From Planctomycetota bacterium (GTDB taxonomy: Bacteria > Planctomycetota > UBA1135 > GCA-002686595), in assembly GCA_002686945.1 (NCBI GenBank), contig NYYZ01000029.1:62001-126000 (forward strand): 64,000 bases of DNA, read 5' to 3'. Positions 1 to 8,343 of this stretch are shown one piece after another. The first letter of the stretch is position 1; every line of letters begins with the position of its first letter. A program made the translations under genes and the position numbers. Under the pieces are notes generated by a model. That model was not told the DNA's origin, did not search any database, and worked only from the letters and a program-made list of their open reading frames with translations.

Positions 1-222
1 ATCACTACGCTCGATCTTGACCACGCTGAAACTATTACCGCTGGCCGGATCCTGCTCACGCCCACGGCGAACGGACGGTGGATGGGAAAACTCCAAGGTG
101 CCCGCGATGACCAACACCTCATGGCCATTGGCTGCGAGAGCTCGCGCAAGAGCACGGGTGGAGAGTTCGGTACCTCCCACCTGTTCCGGTGGCCAACCAT
201 GCACGGCGATGGCGATTCTCAC
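1..222 (-). CDS. Glycosyltransferase family 4, N-terminal fragment (cut by window edge)
   Basis: The 74 codons visible begin at a GTG and encode a typical GT4 (GT-B fold) N-terminus: a short beta strand (RIAIAVHGWPP), a glycine-rich GGTE loop, then a helix and the NGHEV strand. The rest lies beyond the left edge. The GTG overlaps the TGA of the upstream GT4 gene by 4 nt (GTGA), which indicates co-transcription and translational coupling and supports this start. By family it would transfer a nucleotide-activated sugar in the cytoplasm during glycan assembly; donor and acceptor cannot be read from the fragment. Confidence 0.8.
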   Translation of the reverse strand, partial: MRIAIAVHGWPPEQVGGTELSTRALARALAANGHEVLVIAGTLEFSHPPSVRRGREQDPASGNSFSVVKIERSD

Positions 223-1658
223 GAGGAATCCTCCTCGCTTGAAAGCAGTTGAAGATAGACCTCCTCGATCCGTTGAACGGTTGCATCAAAGCTGGGCAGG
301 TCAGGAGCCAGAGGTCGCAAGCTGCGCGTCCCTTCAGGATCCGCAGCACGCTCGACCAGGACCCGTGCCAGATCAGCCGCATCTCCCAGATCAAACCACC
401 AACCATCGCGTCCTGGCTGCACCAGCTCTGCCATGCCACCGGAACCGGAAACCAGACATGGCACACCCATTGAAAGAGCCTCGAGAATTACCAGAGGGCG
501 ATTTTCTAGCCAGATGCTGGGCACAACGAGCAGATCCGCACCGGCCAAAGCCGCTTGGACCCTCTGCGGGGCGAGGGGCTTGCCGATCTGCAGGCCCAAT
601 TGCTGAGCCATTTGCACAAGGCTCTTATGGTAGCTCTCGTCGGAACCTTCAGGACCAAAGATGCGCAGGTCGATGCCTGCTCTCTGCTCTGTGTTCAAGC
701 GGCCATAGGCTTCAAGCAAGACATGAGCACCCTTGGCGGGAACCAAAGTGCCAAGGAACAGGACCGCCAAGGGGCCCGTGCGTTCTTGTGGGTGAGAGGC
801 CTTCGACACATCGGCTGCTTCGTCCCGCTGCACACCAGTGGGAAGAAACTCCACACGCCCAGGATCCAACCCGAGAGCCAGGCAACGCTCCGTCAGGAAT
901 CGACTGGGAGCAAACACATGTCGTGCATGGCGCTGCACCGCTTGCACTAGAATAGACGAGCGCACTTCCGCCTCGCGTGCCCAGGCAGCATGGCTCTCCG
1001 CATCGGTGATTTTTGAAGCGTCCGCATCGCCCGATGCAACGGTGCCTGCACCCACAGCCCCGGACTTGCGCGCAAGCCGCGTCACCCTCGGAGCCAAATC
1101 AAGCCCCGTCACCCGGCGTACCGCCCCCAGCATGTGCCCCACCATGCGCGCTCCCGCAGACTGATTCCAAGGGGTCTGGGCGAGGCAAGACCCACAGCGA
1201 TCAAAATCCACCGTCTCGCACAGCCCTCCGTCCACATGCAGCAACTGACCCATGCGCGCGCACTCAAGGCCAAAGTCATGCAGGGTCGTCACCACCCGCG
1301 CGCCGCTGTCGGCCGCCTGCCCGAGACAACCCACGGACAAGTACATCAAGTGCTGCACATGCACAACATCCGGTTGCACAACCTTCAGCACCGAAGCAAA
1401 AACCGCTTCCACCGAGGAGTTCTGGTAGGTCTCGTTGAAGGAATGGTGGAAGAGGTTATTGATAATCTCATGCACCTCCACCCCGCGGTGCACTCGCCGC
1501 ACCAAGGAGTAATCTCTCTGGCTCACATCCTTTTCTGCACAGCAGACATGGACCTCATGACCCCTAGCAACCAACCCCATAGCCAAGGCCTCGCTATAGC
1601 GCTCGGTCCCCGCCGAATAGCACGGGGGATAGCGGTGCGTGACAATCAGAATCCGCAT
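219..1658 (-). CDS. Glycosyltransferase family 4
   Basis: A 479-residue GT-B enzyme. The N-terminal half starts with RILIVTHRYPP and a GTER loop, followed by a LHDFG segment and the cysteine-rich stretch seen in many GT4 enzymes. The C-terminal Rossmann half carries the donor-binding E-x7-E motif (about residues 385-393, ENRPLVILE) and the GGMAELV loop. It should act in the cytoplasm adding a sugar to a surface glycan. It has its own promoter-like element (CTGAAC, 17 nt, TAGACT) ending 10 nt before the ATG and overlapping the stop of the preceding gene, so it may be expressed apart from the main exporter operon. The stop overlaps the next GT4 gene by 4 nt. Substrate unknown. Confidence 0.88.
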   Translation of the reverse strand: MRILIVTHRYPPCYSAGTERYSEALAMGLVARGHEVHVCCAEKDVSQRDYSLVRRVHRGVEVHEIINNLFHHSFNETYQNSSVEAVFASVLKVVQPDVVHVQHLMYLSVGCLGQAADSGARVVTTLHDFGLECARMGQLLHVDGGLCETVDFDRCGSCLAQTPWNQSAGARMVGHMLGAVRRVTGLDLAPRVTRLARKSGAVGAGTVASGDADASKITDAESHAAWAREAEVRSSILVQAVQRHARHVFAPSRFLTERCLALGLDPGRVEFLPTGVQRDEAADVSKASHPQERTGPLAVLFLGTLVPAKGAHVLLEAYGRLNTEQRAGIDLRIFGPEGSDESYHKSLVQMAQQLGLQIGKPLAPQRVQAALAGADLLVVPSIWLENRPLVILEALSMGVPCLVSGSGGMAELVQPGRDGWWFDLGDAADLARVLVERAADPEGTRSLRPLAPDLPSFDATVQRIEEVYLQLLSSEEDSS

Positions 1659-1668
1659 GGGAGTCCGA

Positions 1669-1697
1669 AGTCTAGGGTCCCCGAGCCTCCCGTTCAG
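1669..1697 (-). promoter_or_regulatory. Predicted sigma70-type promoter of the GT4 pair
   Basis: On the minus strand CTGAAC (1692-1697) is separated by 17 nt from TAGACT (1669-1674). The -10 ends 10 nt before the ATG at 1658, so the transcript would have almost no leader. The same -35 core (TGAAC) recurs at the 14700, 44149 and 54422 starts. Confidence 0.45.
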
Positions 1698-2287
1698 CCC
1701 CCTCGAGGAGGATCTTGCTCTTGTTGGGTACTGGAGGAGTTCTCAGCCGATGATTCAAGACGCTTGGCCAGACCTTCAAGCCCGGTCTCGTAGTCCCCGC
1801 CGAGCATGGCATCAAAGACACCGATGGCTACCATCCAGCGCGGCATCAATTCGTCGAACTCAAGGTCCAAGGACCAAGTCACCTCAGTGCCCTCTGGGGT
1901 GGGCACGAGACGGATTGAATCCTTGGCTTCCATGCGCTGCTCTCCGTCGATGAACACCAACTGGAAGCGCAACTCGTCCTCGGACGAAGCCAGCACAGTA
2001 AGAGAGCCCTGCTTGAGGGGGCCCTCGCTGTCCCATGACCACTTCATGCCCAGGCCCGGGTCGCCATCAAAAGTCCACTCAGCTTCCGGATCGCGCTCGT
2101 TCGACCAGGCCGACCACTCGGGCCAGGTGGAGAGGTCCTCAAGCGTCGCCTGCAAGATGAAAGGCGGCGCGGCAATGGTGCGTGAGCGTTCAACCCGCGC
2201 GGTCTTGGACAAGAACAAGCTGCCGCTGAAAAAGACAACGACCAAGATCAGGATAAAGGCAATCAAAAAGGTGAGGACTTTCTTCAT
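1694..2287 (-). CDS. SRPBCC-fold (polyketide cyclase/dehydrase-like) membrane-anchored protein
   Basis: A 197-residue protein. Residues 1-25 form an N-terminal membrane anchor or signal (KKVLTFLIAFILILVV), followed by a START/Bet v 1-like domain beginning with the typical V-E-R-S-R-T-I-A-A-P-P strand and a TWPEWSAW segment. Such domains bind hydrophobic ligands; no catalytic function can be assigned. I start at the ATG 2287 (MKKVL), which gives a clean hydrophobic N-terminus; an upstream in-frame ATG would add 12 residues ahead of it. A TATCTT hexamer ends 9 nt before this ATG. It lies 78 nt after the preceding GT2 gene, and its role in the polysaccharide locus is unclear. Confidence 0.75.
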   Translation of the reverse strand: MKKVLTFLIAFILILVVVFFSGSLFLSKTARVERSRTIAAPPFILQATLEDLSTWPEWSAWSNERDPEAEWTFDGDPGLGMKWSWDSEGPLKQGSLTVLASSEDELRFQLVFIDGEQRMEAKDSIRLVPTPEGTEVTWSLDLEFDELMPRWMVAIGVFDAMLGGDYETGLEGLAKRLESSAENSSSTQQEQDPPRGG

Positions 2288-2365
2288 GATCCCGGGAAGA
2301 TAGCGCATGGGTACGCCGCCCATGGGGGACTAGTCTGTCTTTCTTGGGCAGGTTGCCCGAGGCGC

Positions 2366-3448
2366 CTATCCGAGCAGAGGACGCACCAGTCTGAACAGCC
2401 TGCCCAAGGCCCAAGAGAGCCATCTCGCTGTTCCGCGCTTGCCCCCCGCATCCGGAGTCAAGGTCAAGGGCCCTTCCACCAGGAGCTTGCCATCCCCCAC
2501 AACACGCGCGGCCTGCACAACTGCGCGCTTCGAGAGGGTTTGGGGCACAAGTGCCACAGCCGCAGCCTTGCCGCGCATCCAGGACAAGAAGCCACGGTGA
2601 CGCAGAGCCAGGGCAAGGTAAGCGAACTCGTAGATTGCCTGGCTTGGGAGGGTCAAGAACAGGGCGCGCAGGGAGTAGTTCTTGAGCAGATAAAGCGGGC
2701 GGTTGCGGGCGTGCAGAAAAAACCTCTGGGCCGGATAGCGCGCACCAGAACGAAAACTGACCCCAGCGGTGCCCTCGTCATGGAGAACAGAGGCTCCTGG
2801 AACACTCAGGATCTTGAGACCAGCGGAACGCACCCGATAGGACAGATCCAGGTCCTCAAACAAGATGAAATAGACCGGATCAAAGGCTCCCAGTGCCTGA
2901 ATCCGATCCCGATCAACTAACAAGCACAGGGACACCGCCCCGTCCACTGGCTGCAGGGGTCCATGGTCACCGGCCAGGGCTTCCTCGAGAGGTCGGTACC
3001 AGTTGCGCAAGCTGAAAAGCCCCGCATGGTGCAGGGTCCCTCCGTCGTAGTGCACCCGACTGGGATCGGTAGCAAAAAGGCTGCGGGGCTGGACCAAGAC
3101 AACCGCGGGATCCGTGGCGGCGGCGCGCACGAGCTGGCCCAGTGTTTCCGTTTCCAGGTAGCAGTCGTTGTCCAAGCACAGGACCCAACGGTTGCGGGCG
3201 GCTTCCAAGCCCAAGTTTCGCGCTCCTGCGGGGCCGAGATTCCCCCCCGCTTCGATCAAACGTACAGTGCCTCCGTAGCGGGCCGCGATTTGATCGCTAC
3301 CATCGCTGGAAGCGTTGTCCACAACCAAGATCTCGTCGGGCACGAGGTCTTGTGAAGCGACCCTGTCGAGGCAACGTTTGAGGTAGCTTGCCCCCTGATA
3401 GTTGACCACTACCACTGACACTGAAACCTGCGGGTGGTCCATGCTCAT
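2366..3448 (-). CDS. Glycosyltransferase family 2
   Basis: A 360-residue GT-A enzyme. The nucleotide-sugar site is visible as VSVVVVNYQGASYLKR near the N-terminus, VVDNASSDGS around residue 40 and a DXD-like LDNDCYL near residue 95. The acidic LFEDLDLSYRVR motif lies in the acceptor half, as in rhamnosyl- and related GT2 transferases. The C-terminal part has hydrophobic segments that may touch the membrane. Its start overlaps the stop of the PIG-L/GT2 fusion by 4 nt (ATGA), so it is translationally coupled as the last member of the tight exporter operon. Sugar specificity cannot be read from sequence. Confidence 0.88.
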   Translation of the reverse strand: MSMDHPQVSVSVVVVNYQGASYLKRCLDRVASQDLVPDEILVVDNASSDGSDQIAARYGGTVRLIEAGGNLGPAGARNLGLEAARNRWVLCLDNDCYLETETLGQLVRAAATDPAVVLVQPRSLFATDPSRVHYDGGTLHHAGLFSLRNWYRPLEEALAGDHGPLQPVDGAVSLCLLVDRDRIQALGAFDPVYFILFEDLDLSYRVRSAGLKILSVPGASVLHDEGTAGVSFRSGARYPAQRFFLHARNRPLYLLKNYSLRALFLTLPSQAIYEFAYLALALRHRGFLSWMRGKAAAVALVPQTLSKRAVVQAARVVGDGKLLVEGPLTLTPDAGGKRGTARWLSWALGRLFRLVRPLLG

Positions 3449-5076
3449 TTGAGGGGCAACTCAAAGTCAGAATGCCGCACGGGTACTCGGTGGCGCAGGC
3501 AATAGGGCAGGTTCCAAAGAACAGAGAAGGACGCCCGCACCAACACCCAAACAGCCCCGGGGGTTTCCCGCAGGCTGCGGCCGATCCCAATCGTGCCCAC
3601 AGCGTCCGTCACTGCACCTTCGTCTTCTTGGGACTTGCCGCGCAGCAAGACCTTGGTCAACACCAGCCAAGGCATGGCCAAAAGATCTTTAAGGGGCGCG
3701 TACTTGAGCATAGACAGCCAAGCGTTACGCGCATGATAGAACAAACTGCGCTTGCCCATCTGCAGACCGAAGGGAGTCTGATGAAAAGCTTCGACTCCTG
3801 GATACTGCAAGACTCGCTTGCCCAGGTTGAGCAACCTGCAGGTCAAGTCCCGCTCGTTACCGTAGATAAAGAGGCGCGTGTCGTAGTAACCAGCGGCGGC
3901 GATATCGGCCTTGCGAGCCAGGCTGGCGCAACCGCGAAAAGTGCTCATGTAGCGTTCGGTGTTGATCGCAACTGAGTTCTTATAGGTCTCGGGCATGCCG
4001 GGCTCCAAGATCTTGGTAGAGATCACGGCGGTACTCGCGGGCTCTTGTTTCAAGCGGCCAAGGGCACCCTCGAGCCAGCCAGGAGTCAAGACAACATCGT
4101 CGTCCAGGATGGCGATCAACTCACCGCTGGCGCTTGAAAATCCCAGGTTGAAGGTCTCGCAGGCTCCATACTTGTCGTGAGGCATGACGATCAGGCGTAC
4201 TTCAGGGTAATCGCTCAGGACTCGCTCGGCGGTATCGTCGCGGGAGGCGTTGTCCACTACCACGATCTCATCAAAGGGCCGGGTTTGGGCACGCAGGCCG
4301 GAGAGATTGTCAGCCAGGTCGGCGGCCTTGTTCCAGGTGCTGATCACGGCTGAGACGCGAGGGCCTGCGCCTCTTGAATCTGGCGCTGGGGATAGGGTCA
4401 CATCGGGCAGGCTCTGCAACAAGCGCACCGCTTGCACACAGAACGGACTTGCCTGTGCCGCGGGCATGTCTACAAAACTTTCCACTCGCTCGACCCCATC
4501 CAGATCCACCTCTGCACCGGCGGCCAGGTCCACGTGTTGGGACCATTCCCCAAGGCGCGTTTGCTGACTGGCAAAACACTCAAGGGCCTCATCCTTTGTG
4601 TCCGCCACCGACGAAACATCCAGCAAGCGGTTCGAGTTGGGCGCACGGTTGATGCCGTAGAAGAGCACCCGGGCTCCCTCGATCCCAGCCACAGCAGCAG
4701 CCGAGGCCAAGGATGCGGCCCTGTGATCAGGATGAGCTTCCGTGGGTGCGGGCAGATAGAAAAGATCCGCCCCACTCGCCTCAAAAGCACGGCGTAGAGT
4801 CTTGACGAGATCATGAGTACGGCTGAGTTCCCCATCTGCAAGCCCCAGACCCTGCACCTCGCTGACCCCCAGCAACGCCCCGGCCTTGCGACTCTCCTCA
4901 AGGCGCGTGCTGCCTTCCAACGCAGTCAACACCAGTACGCGAGTCTTGTCCCCATGCTGGGCATGCAAAGCCAGAGCTCCGCCACAGCCCAAGACCTCAT
5001 CGTCCGCATGGGGCGCCACCACAAGCGCGCAGTTGGACACCGGGCGCAGGGGCAACAGGGGAGGGAAACCGTCCAT
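3445..5076 (-). CDS. Fused PIG-L family deacetylase and family 2 glycosyltransferase
   Basis: A 543-residue two-domain protein. Residues about 15-215 are a LmbE/PIG-L zinc deacetylase domain with the metal motif APHADDE (about 21-27; H23, D25, D26 as likely ligand and base) and the distal AHPDH (about 114-118). Residues about 240-530 are a GT2 domain with VSAVISTWNK, VVDNASRDD and DDD (about 325-327). PIG-L enzymes remove acetyl groups from N-acetylhexosamines, so one polypeptide could extend and deacetylate the same glycan. The start overlaps the upstream GT4 stop by one base (TGATG). The domains share one uninterrupted frame, so this is a real fusion. Which sugar is deacetylated is unknown. 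Confidence 0.87.
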   Translation of the reverse strand: MDGFPPLLPLRPVSNCALVVAPHADDEVLGCGGALALHAQHGDKTRVLVLTALEGSTRLEESRKAGALLGVSEVQGLGLADGELSRTHDLVKTLRRAFEASGADLFYLPAPTEAHPDHRAASLASAAAVAGIEGARVLFYGINRAPNSNRLLDVSSVADTKDEALECFASQQTRLGEWSQHVDLAAGAEVDLDGVERVESFVDMPAAQASPFCVQAVRLLQSLPDVTLSPAPDSRGAGPRVSAVISTWNKAADLADNLSGLRAQTRPFDEIVVVDNASRDDTAERVLSDYPEVRLIVMPHDKYGACETFNLGFSSASGELIAILDDDVVLTPGWLEGALGRLKQEPASTAVISTKILEPGMPETYKNSVAINTERYMSTFRGCASLARKADIAAAGYYDTRLFIYGNERDLTCRLLNLGKRVLQYPGVEAFHQTPFGLQMGKRSLFYHARNAWLSMLKYAPLKDLLAMPWLVLTKVLLRGKSQEDEGAVTDAVGTIGIGRSLRETPGAVWVLVRASFSVLWNLPYCLRHRVPVRHSDFELPLK

Positions 5077-6374
5077 CAGGATGCGCGCTTGCGCTGGGCC
5101 GTTGCTGCATTTGCGCGCCGGCTCCGCTCCAATTGCACCATCTCATGGAGCAGGTCCGCCAAACGTGGCGCGTGCTCAAAAACCGTGGGCAATGACTCGG
5201 GAACCACGGAGGCCATGGCCCTCAGACGCTCGGGAGAGTCCAGGACTTGTTGCAGACTCGCCGCCCAAGCTGCGGGCTCCGCAGCTGGCAACACCTGCAC
5301 CACATCCGCGCCGTGCCGCTCCTGGGCAGCATCCGCGGAGGAGGCCCAGACGCTCAATCCAAGGGCAAGTCCTTCGTCCACCGCCAAAGAGTAGCTTTCC
5401 GGAAGGCGTGAGGGGAGGGCCACCAAGTGAGCATTTACCGCAGCGGCTTCAAGCGCCGCCGCGTCGTAGGGACCCCCCAGGGTCATGGGCACCTCTGGCG
5501 CCGCAGCACGCAAGCGCTGGTCGAGGCCCTCTTCGGCTCCACCCAAGGCGATCAACTCCACGGTTCCGGACGGCATCATGGCCAGGGCCCGGACTAAATC
5601 GAGAGTTCCCTTTTCCACGCTGCGACGGCCATGATGCAGGATACGCAGGGGCCCACGGCCTGACCAGACTCGAGGGGATGGAGCCTCACCCGGAAAACTC
5701 ATGCACAGACCCGGGGGCAGGATGCGCGCCTTCTGACCGAGGGGAATCAGATCTCCCAGACGCACCAGGTGGGTTCGACTTGGAGTCAAGATCAGGGCAG
5801 CGGCAACGACTTCGGCCAGAAAGACCTCCAGCCGATTGCTGAGCAGACCACCAAGGCGCTCCTCCGAAATTCCGTGCGCCAAGGGCGCTACGCAACGGGC
5901 GCAGGCTTGCAAGTCGCCCCAGGCCAAATCCAAAGCCGAGGGACAGGTGATGCTGCAATCAGGCGGAGTGCGAAAGGAGCGGGGGCAGAGACCCGCAAAG
6001 TCATGCAGGCAAAGGGCCACCGGCGCGATCTCTTGCAAGCGGCTTGTGGTCCTATGGTCGAGGTTCCAAGTGTTCTGCACCAAGATGGCATCCGGCGCGA
6101 AGCAGCGCAGGTCCCGCGCAATGCGTTGAGCCAGACGCGGGCGTCGTCCGTCCGGTTGGAAGGCCTCTTCGGGACTGGCGGCCAAGGCGATTTGCTCGAG
6201 GCCATCGCTGGAGGTCTCTTGATCCGGCTGCCCGGCGAACTCAGCTGAACGCCCCGTGACCAGGCGCACCTGATGACCCAGGGCCGCCAGACCCAGGGCC
6301 TGCATGTGCGCCACGCGCTCGGTACCGCCCTCAGAATCCGTCAAGGCGAGACTGGAGAGGATCGCAATCTTCAT
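5076..6374 (-). CDS. Glycosyltransferase family 4
   Basis: A 432-residue GT-B transferase. The N-terminal half has KIAILSSL, a GGTERV loop, and a LHDFAGLCPRSF stretch followed by four more cysteines (C-x4-C, then C-x2-C), a common GT4 arrangement. The C-terminal half has E-x7-E (about residues 326-334, ESYSLAVDE), the donor phosphate-binding motif. It sits between the PIG-L gene (4-nt overlap upstream) and the PIG-L/GT2 fusion (1-nt overlap downstream), so it belongs to the same glycan assembly operon. Donor and acceptor unknown. Confidence 0.87.
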   Translation of the reverse strand: MKIAILSSLALTDSEGGTERVAHMQALGLAALGHQVRLVTGRSAEFAGQPDQETSSDGLEQIALAASPEEAFQPDGRRPRLAQRIARDLRCFAPDAILVQNTWNLDHRTTSRLQEIAPVALCLHDFAGLCPRSFRTPPDCSITCPSALDLAWGDLQACARCVAPLAHGISEERLGGLLSNRLEVFLAEVVAAALILTPSRTHLVRLGDLIPLGQKARILPPGLCMSFPGEAPSPRVWSGRGPLRILHHGRRSVEKGTLDLVRALAMMPSGTVELIALGGAEEGLDQRLRAAAPEVPMTLGGPYDAAALEAAAVNAHLVALPSRLPESYSLAVDEGLALGLSVWASSADAAQERHGADVVQVLPAAEPAAWAASLQQVLDSPERLRAMASVVPESLPTVFEHAPRLADLLHEMVQLERSRRANAATAQRKRAS

Positions 6375-7069
6375 GCCGCCTGACCTCCCTTGCGCTTCGC
6401 TCCACGCGCCGCGTTCAAGGTGGACCCATAGACTTGACCGTGAAAGCAGCCTTCAGGTGCTCGGGCCATGCTGCGAGCGCTGAATCGTTCGAGCAAGCGC
6501 CCCTCGTCCCACTGGGACTTGTGGCAGGCGAGGGCGTCGCGCAGGATACCCCATGCCTCGGAATCAATAGGCATGGCGGTTCCCGAGGGCATGCTGCTCC
6601 AGACCTCAAAGGTTCGCAATGTCGGAGCCCCGTGCCCCATACTCGCCAATGCTCGCCGGGCCAGTTCAGCCACTACCATATGATCGGGATGTGCGTCCCC
6701 GGACCAAGGGGTGTAAACCACATTGATGGGTTCCTGCACCATGAGGCGCACAAGACGCTGTTCTGCCCAAAGGAAATCGCGCTCCGAAGGGACATGGCCC
6801 TCAGGCAAGTTCCAAGACCAGCGGGCCAACTCGGACTCTGGTGCCAGGACCTCAAGGCTGCTGGCCAGTTCCGCTTCTCGGCGGGCGATCAGTTCTTCAT
6901 CCCGTTGCCCGACTGTGTTCCCCAGGGCACCATCAAAGACCGTCAGCAAACTGATACGGTCCCCACGCTGGGCGTGGGCCAGGATGGCTGCGCCGCAGCC
7001 CAACACCTCGTCATCAGGGTGGGGCAAGATGAAGAGCGGAGCGCCCGCAGGAATATCGAAGCGACTCAT
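6371..7069 (-). CDS. PIG-L (LmbE-like) deacetylase
   Basis: A 232-residue single-domain zinc deacetylase. PHPDDE (about residues 16-21) and DAHPDH provide the metal ligands and catalytic Asp, and GCGAAI follows the first motif as in LmbE, MshB and BshB. I use the ATG at 7069 because it overlaps the upstream GT2 stop in the ATGA arrangement used throughout this operon; a longer in-frame start 33 nt upstream adds unrelated residues. Likely activity is hydrolysis of the N-acetyl group of a GlcNAc-type unit in a surface glycan intermediate. A role in a bacillithiol- or mycothiol-like pathway is less likely given the polysaccharide neighbours. Confidence 0.88.
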   Translation of the reverse strand: MSRFDIPAGAPLFILPHPDDEVLGCGAAILAHAQRGDRISLLTVFDGALGNTVGQRDEELIARREAELASSLEVLAPESELARWSWNLPEGHVPSERDFLWAEQRLVRLMVQEPINVVYTPWSGDAHPDHMVVAELARRALASMGHGAPTLRTFEVWSSMPSGTAMPIDSEAWGILRDALACHKSQWDEGRLLERFSARSMARAPEGCFHGQVYGSTLNAARGAKRKGGQAA

Positions 7070-8343
7070 GCGCTCTGCCTCCAGGCGCGGATGTCCGACC
7101 AATGGACGCCACCTCGAGCAGCGCCGCGAAGGGTAGTGGACCGCTGGGCGTTGTCTGCACCAGGCCCGCTGAAGTAATGCGGATCCGGCTGGGCCATGGG
7201 ACCGCCTGCTTTTGTGAACGCGTAGCAGCGATACACGCGCAGGTCCTGGGGCGCGAGCACACGCAGATAGACCTTGCCCTCAAATAGCCAATCGAATGTG
7301 CGCTCGGGAAAGAACTGAGTACCCCCCGGCAATACCGCGCCAGCGCAGAAACCAAAGGTCGGCGCCAGAGACATCTCCACCAACCAGGGACCGCCGGAAG
7401 GCAGTTCCAAAGGAGGAGCAGTATGACAGGTGCCGAGATCTCGAAATTGGTGAGCGGGGCGGCCCACCTTCCTGGGTTGCCAGGTGCGAGCCCAACGGTC
7501 GGCAATTCGCACAAGCCAGCGCCCCAGCCAATTGGCGTGGCGGGCGAGATAAAGGTCACGCGATTCGCGCCAACGAGCACGAGGATCGCCTTCGAAGGCC
7601 TCTCCAGTACCCGAGCAACGGGCGCCAAAGTGCACCGCCTCGGCTTTGGGCACGAGCACCGTGCTCAGCTCCTTGGCCTGTACGCGACTGCACAGGTCCG
7701 CATCTTCGTAGTAGAGGGGAAAACTGGGGTCGAGAAGTACACCCAGGTCTTTCAGCAACGACCGGCGCATGAGCAGACAGGACCCCGGCAGCATCTCGCA
7801 CTCCACGGGTTGTTCGGTCAGCCAACTCCTCCAGTCCTTGCGCGCTCGACGGACGGCCATTCGACGCGCAACCCAGGGCCAGCGGCCGGCGGTCAGATCG
7901 CTCAACTCCGTGCGACCTCCGGGCAGCAGTGGCGTTGGCAAGAGAAATGTACGGCCCTCGTCCAGCCAGGTACGAGGGGCCACGATGCCCGCCCGTTGAT
8001 TCAAGCGCAAGTGCGCCACAAGGTGCAGCAGACAATCCTCAGCAAGAAGAACATCAGGATTCAGGACCAGCAACAGGTCTTCGTCACAGCCGACCGTGCC
8101 CTCAAGGCCCCGGGCCATGCCTCCGGCGTAACCATCGTTCACGGGAGAATGCACAATCCGCGCTCCATCCCGCTGAATAGCCTCCAAGTGAGCGCTCTGG
8201 TCCTGCTGCCCGGGCTGATCCACCACCACCAGGTCCAAATCCGCGGACGCACCCACCCGAGCCCAGGATTCCCTGACTGATCGCGCGCAGGTTCGAGCCA
8301 ATGAACCTGAGCTGTAATTGACGATGATCGCGGTCAACTTCAC
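7066..8343 (-). CDS. Glycosyltransferase family 2 with C-terminal extension
   Basis: A 425-residue protein. The first 280 residues are a GT2 domain (LTAIIVNYSSGS, LVLNPDVLL as the NPD/DXD site, LYYEDADLCSRVQ as the acceptor-side acidic motif) resembling rhamnosyltransferase-type enzymes. A further 140 residues, including a GTCHTAPPLELP segment and several aromatics, do not match the GT2 core and may be a beta-rich accessory domain. Four-nt overlaps link it to wzt upstream and the PIG-L gene downstream. Cytoplasmic or membrane-associated glycan assembly is inferred; the sugar is unknown. Confidence 0.85.
   Translation of the reverse strand: MKLTAIIVNYSSGSLARTCARSVRESWARVGASADLDLVVVDQPGQQDQSAHLEAIQRDGARIVHSPVNDGYAGGMARGLEGTVGCDEDLLLVLNPDVLLAEDCLLHLVAHLRLNQRAGIVAPRTWLDEGRTFLLPTPLLPGGRTELSDLTAGRWPWVARRMAVRRARKDWRSWLTEQPVECEMLPGSCLLMRRSLLKDLGVLLDPSFPLYYEDADLCSRVQAKELSTVLVPKAEAVHFGARCSGTGEAFEGDPRARWRESRDLYLARHANWLGRWLVRIADRWARTWQPRKVGRPAHQFRDLGTCHTAPPLELPSGGPWLVEMSLAPTFGFCAGAVLPGGTQFFPERTFDWLFEGKVYLRVLAPQDLRVYRCYAFTKAGGPMAQPDPHYFSGPGADNAQRSTTLRGAARGGVHWSDIRAWRQSA

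Noticed and set aside
17-955. 312-codon plus-strand frame opposite the GT4 genes
   Set aside because: Arg/Pro-rich translation without similarity, antisense to a clear glycosyltransferase; typical of high-GC shadow frames.
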